The notes under the pieces are model-generated. The model saw only the letters and a list, made by a program, of their open reading frames with translations, had not been told where the DNA came from and ran no database searches. A stretch of DNA of 60,225 bases from Pseudomonadota bacterium (lineage in GTDB: Bacteria > Pseudomonadota > Gammaproteobacteria > Xanthomonadales > Xanthomonadaceae), in contig JAFEFT010000054.1 in assembly GCA_018240435.1 (NCBI GenBank), forward strand, positions 1-60,225, written 5' to 3'. A program made the translations under genes and the position numbers. Positions 56,937-60,225 of the stretch are shown one piece after another; position 1 is the first letter of the stretch, and the number at the start of each line of letters is the position of its first letter.

Positions 56937-58988
56937 TCATTCCTCTTCGTGCTTGGGTTTCCACGCCTCGACGAGGTGCCTTTGCACGTTCGCCGGGGCC
57001 GGTTCGTAGTGGCTGAAATCGAGGCTGTAACGGCCGCGGCCGGCGGTCAGGCCCTTGAGTTCGGCGGCATAGCCTTCCAGTTCGGACAGCGGCACCTGCG
57101 CCTTGACGATGATCTCGTCGCCGCCGCCGCTGTCGGTGCCGTTGATGCGCGCGCGCTTGCCGGCCAGGCCGCCGGTGATGTCGCCCATGTGCCGCTCGGG
57201 TGCTGATACTTCGACGATCACGATTGGTTCGAGCACCTGCGGTGCCGCCTTGGCGATCGCATCAAGAAAGGCCTTCTTGCCGGCAGTGACGAAGGCGACT
57301 TCCTTCGAGTCGACGTCGTGGTATTTGCCGTCGTACACGATCACGCGCACGTCCTGCAGCGGATAACCGGCGATGGCACCGCCGTCGAGCACCTGGCGCA
57401 CGCCTTTTTCGACGGCCGGGATGAACTGGCCGGGGATCGTGCCGCCCTTGACCGCATCGACGAATTCGAAGCCACCGCCACGCGGCAGCGGCTCGATGCG
57501 CAGATAGACTTCGCCGAACTGGCCGGCGCCGCCGGTCTGCTTCTTGTGGCGATGATGGCCTTCCGCCTTGGCCGACACCGTCTCGCGATAGGCGATGCGT
57601 GGCGGGTGCGATTTCACCTCGACGCCGTAACGCGCCTTCATGCGCTCGAGCATCACCCGCAGGTGCAACTCGCCGAGGCCGCGAATCACCGTTTCGTTGG
57701 TTTCCTTGTGATGCTCGACGTGGAAGCAGGGGTCTTCTTCGGCCAGCCGTGCCAGCGCCGTCGAAAGTTTCTGTTCCTGCCCGCGGGTGGCCGCTTCGAT
57801 CGCCAGCCCGAACATCGGCTTGGGGAAGAAGTGCGGCTTGAGATGGATGTGATCCTCGTCGTGCGAATCGTGCAGCACGGCGTCAAAGTGGATCTCCTCG
57901 ACCTTGGCCACCGCCACGATGTCGCCGGGGATGGCGTGCTCGATCTCGACGTGATCCTTGCCCTTGAGCTTGAACAGATGGCCGACCTTGAACGGCTTCT
58001 TGCCGTCGTCGATGAACAACTGACTGTCGCGGCGGATCGTGCCCTGGTACAGGCGCAGCACCGACAGCTTGCCGACGAACGGATCGTTGACGATCTTGAA
58101 CACGTCGGCGATGACGTGCAGGGATGGATCGGGCTGGGCGAGGATCGCCTGCGCCTGCTCGCCAATGCCCTTGACGAACGGCGGCGGGTTGGCTTCCGCC
58201 GGATTGGGCAGCAGCCGTGCGGCGATGTCCAGCAACGCCTTGACGCCGGCGCCGGTGCGCGCCGAGGTGAAGCAGATCGGCACCAGATGGCCCTCGCGCA
58301 GGCATTGCTCGAAGGCGTCGTGCAGTTCCTGCGGGCCGAGGCCTTCCTCGCCCAGGTCGAGGTAGTGGTCCATCACCGTTTCGTTGATCTCGACCACCTG
58401 ATCGATGATCTTCTGGTGCCACGGTGCCACCGGGCCGAGGTCGGATTGCCCGTCAGGCTGGAAGAAACAGTCGACGACGTCGCGCCCGCCGTTGCAGGGC
58501 AGGTTGATCGGCAGGCAGATGCTGCCGAATGCTTCACGCAGGGCATCGAGCAGGGCGGCCGGGTCGGCGCCGTCGGCATCGATGCGGTTGACCACGAGCA
58601 TCCGCGAGCGCTCGCGCTGGGCGGCGCGATCCATCATCCGCCGGGTTGAATGTTCGATGCCGGTGACCGCGTTGACGACGATCGCGCAGGTTTCCACCGC
58701 ATCGAGCGCCGACAGCGTCGGGCCGCGAAAATCGGCATAGCCGGGGGTGTCGAGCAGGTTGATGTGAATATCGCCGTGATCGATCGCGGCGATCGCGGTG
58801 TTGAGCGAATGCTGGCGCTCGCGCTCCATCGGGTCGTGGTCGGATACGGTGTTGCCGCGTTCGATGCTGCCTACCGCCTGGATGGTGCCGCCGGCATGCA
58901 GCAGGGCTTCGAACAGGGTGGTCTTGCCGGCGCCGTTGTGGCCCACGAGGGCGATGTTGCGGATCTGCGATGGCGATAGGGCGGGCAT
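56937..58988 (-). CDS. Elongation factor G-like GTPase
   Basis: A 683-residue protein with all five EF-G domains, but diverged from canonical EF-G. G1 is GHNGAGKT (16-23), G3 is DTPGYADF with Tyr84 where EF-G has the catalytic His (DTPGHVDF), and G4 is NRID (134-137) instead of NKMD. Domain IV and V signatures remain (GAGQFGEVYLRIEPLPRGGG, ITGGLAGKRARINGTDSGGG). Such EF-G-like (EF-G2) paralogues occur in several phyla; their role is unclear and some do not catalyse normal translocation. The main fusA, expected in the str operon, is not in this window. AAGGAG lies 7 bases before ATG 58988. Confidence 0.9.
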   Translation of the reverse strand: MPALSPSQIRNIALVGHNGAGKTTLFEALLHAGGTIQAVGSIERGNTVSDHDPMERERQHSLNTAIAAIDHGDIHINLLDTPGYADFRGPTLSALDAVETCAIVVNAVTGIEHSTRRMMDRAAQRERSRMLVVNRIDADGADPAALLDALREAFGSICLPINLPCNGGRDVVDCFFQPDGQSDLGPVAPWHQKIIDQVVEINETVMDHYLDLGEEGLGPQELHDAFEQCLREGHLVPICFTSARTGAGVKALLDIAARLLPNPAEANPPPFVKGIGEQAQAILAQPDPSLHVIADVFKIVNDPFVGKLSVLRLYQGTIRRDSQLFIDDGKKPFKVGHLFKLKGKDHVEIEHAIPGDIVAVAKVEEIHFDAVLHDSHDEDHIHLKPHFFPKPMFGLAIEAATRGQEQKLSTALARLAEEDPCFHVEHHKETNETVIRGLGELHLRVMLERMKARYGVEVKSHPPRIAYRETVSAKAEGHHRHKKQTGGAGQFGEVYLRIEPLPRGGGFEFVDAVKGGTIPGQFIPAVEKGVRQVLDGGAIAGYPLQDVRVIVYDGKYHDVDSKEVAFVTAGKKAFLDAIAKAAPQVLEPIVIVEVSAPERHMGDITGGLAGKRARINGTDSGGGDEIIVKAQVPLSELEGYAAELKGLTAGRGRYSLDFSHYEPAPANVQRHLVEAWKPKHEEE

Positions 58989-59247
58989 TGGGGTGCTCCT
59001 TGGCAATGGGGAGCCGGCCGGCGCGCGAGCGCGCGGCGCGGGCAGGTCAAGCATACGCCGCAGGTCGTCGTCGGCAAGGCAAACCGTGATGGCCGTCGCA
59101 GGTTCTGCGCCCGCCGACGATGGCGCTGGCGGCCGGGCTGTCGCGCGCCTGAACGCATGCATACGGATGCGGATGGATTCAGCCTGCGGACACCGTGCCT
59201 GCCCCAGCATCTGTGCGAACGCAATGGTGCGTCTCGGGGGGAACGAC
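58989..59247. other. Divergent intergenic region
   Basis: These 259 bases lie between the EF-G-like gene and the Gly-rich gene. I see no gene, strong promoter or hairpin beyond the two ribosome binding sites (AAGGAG for the EF-G-like gene; GGGGGAA for the other). Confidence 0.3.
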
Positions 59248-60081
59248 ATGAAACGTTTGATCGCGACTTCGCTGGTTCTGCTGCTGGGCGCTGCCGCCGG
59301 TACGGCGCTGGCCAATCCGCAAGATCGTGGCTTCGCACCGGCCGGTGGACATGGCTGGAACCAGGGCAACCCGCCGCGCGGCACCTATGACCGTGGCGGA
59401 TGGAATCGCGGCAACGGCGCCTGGAATGGCGGCAATCGCGGCAATGGCGGGCAGTGGAGCGGTGGCAACGGCAACCACGGCGGCAACGGCCCGTGGAACG
59501 GCGGTGGCAATCACGGCGGCAACGGCCCATGGAACGGTGGTCACGGCTATCCGGGTGGGTGGAACCAAGGTCGCTGGAATCGCGGCGGCTGGTACGGCGG
59601 CGGTTGGTATCGCGGCGGCTGGTACGGCGGTGGCTGGTATCGCGGCGGTTGGTACGGCGGCGGGTATGGCTGGCCGCGCTATCGTTCCGGCTACGTCAGC
59701 GTGAACATCGGCGCGCCGTATTACTACGGCTCCGGGTACTACTACCCGTCTTCGTATTACTACGGCGGCCCGGCGTATTCCGGCGCCGGCTATTACGGGG
59801 CGGACGATGGCTACGACGGCGGCTACGACACCGGCTACGACGGCGCGCCGGCGTATGGATACGACGCGCGGTACGGCTGCCCGCCGGGCAGCGCGCGCGT
59901 CGTCCGGCGCGACAACTCCGGCGCCAAGCTGCTCGGCGCGGTCATCGGTGGTGCGCTTGGCAACACCGTCGGCAAGGGCGATGGGCGTGCCGCGGCCACG
60001 GTTGCCGGCGCCGCGATCGGTTATGGCGTCGCCGCCGACGCGACCCGTGATCGCGGCTACGAGGTCGATTGCGGGTACTGA
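59248..60081 (+). CDS. Gly/Trp/Tyr/Asn-rich exported protein with C-terminal glycine zipper
   Basis: A 277-residue protein with a signal peptide (LIATSLVLLLGAAAGTALA). Then comes a low-complexity region: Asn/Gly/Trp-rich (residues about 35-110), a five-residue period GGWYR/GGWYG (about 112-135), and a Tyr-rich stretch (YYYGSGYYYPSSYYYGG). The C-terminus has a glycine-zipper (Rick_17kDa-like) hairpin, LLGAVIGGALGNTVGKGDGR and AAATVAGAAIGYGVAADATR, likely to insert in or associate with a membrane, with two cysteines flanking it. The start at 59248 has GGGGGAA upstream. Function is unknown; an outer-membrane or surface-associated role is plausible. Confidence 0.85.
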   Translation: MKRLIATSLVLLLGAAAGTALANPQDRGFAPAGGHGWNQGNPPRGTYDRGGWNRGNGAWNGGNRGNGGQWSGGNGNHGGNGPWNGGGNHGGNGPWNGGHGYPGGWNQGRWNRGGWYGGGWYRGGWYGGGWYRGGWYGGGYGWPRYRSGYVSVNIGAPYYYGSGYYYPSSYYYGGPAYSGAGYYGADDGYDGGYDTGYDGAPAYGYDARYGCPPGSARVVRRDNSGAKLLGAVIGGALGNTVGKGDGRAAATVAGAAIGYGVAADATRDRGYEVDCGY

Positions 60082-60083
60082 GC

Positions 60084-60139
60084 AGAGGACAGAGGACAGA
60101 GGACAGAGGACAGAGGACAGAAGACAGAAGACAGAGGAC
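60084..60139 (+). repeat. Heptamer array AGAGGAC (8 units) after the Gly-rich gene
   Basis: Five copies of AGAGGAC, two of AGAAGAC and one more AGAGGAC, starting 2 bases after the TGA stop. This is the last of the period-7 arrays; its unit differs from all others in the window. Confidence 0.92.
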
Positions 60140-60225
60140 AGAAGGTAGTCGGTGAACAGTGGGCTGTTGGTTGGTGGTGAGTGATGGCGGTCATGCCCCC
60201 TTTCTCCCGCAAACGCGGAACCAAA
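60140..60225. other. Right-edge sequence without a recognised gene
   Basis: The last 86 bases after the heptamer array hold nothing I can assign. The phrase CCCCCTTTCTCCCGCAAACGCGG near the edge resembles the start of a REP-like element (CCCGC followed by GCGG) but is cut off. Confidence 0.25.

Overview
The window is about 60 kb of GC-rich chromosome from a gammaproteobacterium, most probably Xanthomonadales (Lysobacterales). I infer this from the protein sequences and from the gene groupings: rimP-nusA-infB-rbfA-truB, cmk-rpsA-ihfB-lapA-lapB, smc-zipA-ligA-epmA, a fused CysN/CysC, AmgK/MurU cell-wall recycling, an XanB/ManC-type GDP-mannose enzyme and a DUF3011 protein. I cannot name the genus. 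I see no phage, transposase, CRISPR array, tRNA or rRNA. This is core chromosome with dense, often overlapping operons.

Layout. 1-4032: the start of purM (reverse), a DUF2066 exported protein, a CDP-alcohol phosphatidyltransferase, a PerM/AI-2E permease and Hda. 4042-5809: murU and amgK (reverse). 5969-10508: manC, then cysD and cysNC for sulfate activation. 10509-10800: a cluster of REP-like palindromes. 10809-14597: a GlsB-type membrane protein, an M20 peptidase, a ComEA-like helix-hairpin-helix protein, a HutD/Ves cupin and a GNAT acetyltransferase. 14700-24154: a promoter, structured leader and terminator, followed by rimP, nusA, infB, rbfA, truB, cmk and rpsA. 24397-30008: ihfB, lapA, lapB, a WecA/MraY-type sugar-phosphate transferase, a CapD/WbpM-type nucleotide-sugar dehydratase and galU (surface polysaccharide and LPS control). 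30033-31304: an outer-membrane porin (reverse). 31618-39595: smc, zipA, ligA and epmA (chromosome organisation, division, ligation, EF-P modification). 39723-47434: a DUF3011 secreted protein, mtnA, gyrA, a four-PDZ serine protease and a degenerate protease homologue. 47635-56262: a thioester alpha-2-macroglobulin lipoprotein, PBP1C and an FHA-GGDEF diguanylate cyclase. 56285-58988: an EF-G-like GTPase with a small exported partner (reverse). 59248-60081: a Gly/Trp/Tyr-rich glycine-zipper protein.

How the genes work together. Two themes stand out: translation machinery (rimP through rpsA, epmA, the EF-G-like factor) and envelope building and protection (MurU/AmgK recycling, GDP-mannose and UDP-glucose supply, LapAB, CapD, ZipA, the protease pair, and alpha-2-macroglobulin with PBP1C).

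The most unusual signal is not a gene. At least eight separate short arrays have an exact 7-bp period but different unit sequences (GGGAATC, CCAAACG, ACCATTC, CTCACAC, AGAGGAC and degenerate forms). They lie at gene boundaries, several directly after stop codons. In two cases they run into coding sequence, so that the C-terminus of RbfA and the N-terminus of TruB are encoded by the repeat. Other points are a promoter-leader-terminator just upstream of rimP-nusA, Ile at GyrA position 83, a protease paired with a catalytically dead homologue, and a triple-repeat DUF3011 protein with identical cysteine spacing in all three repeats.
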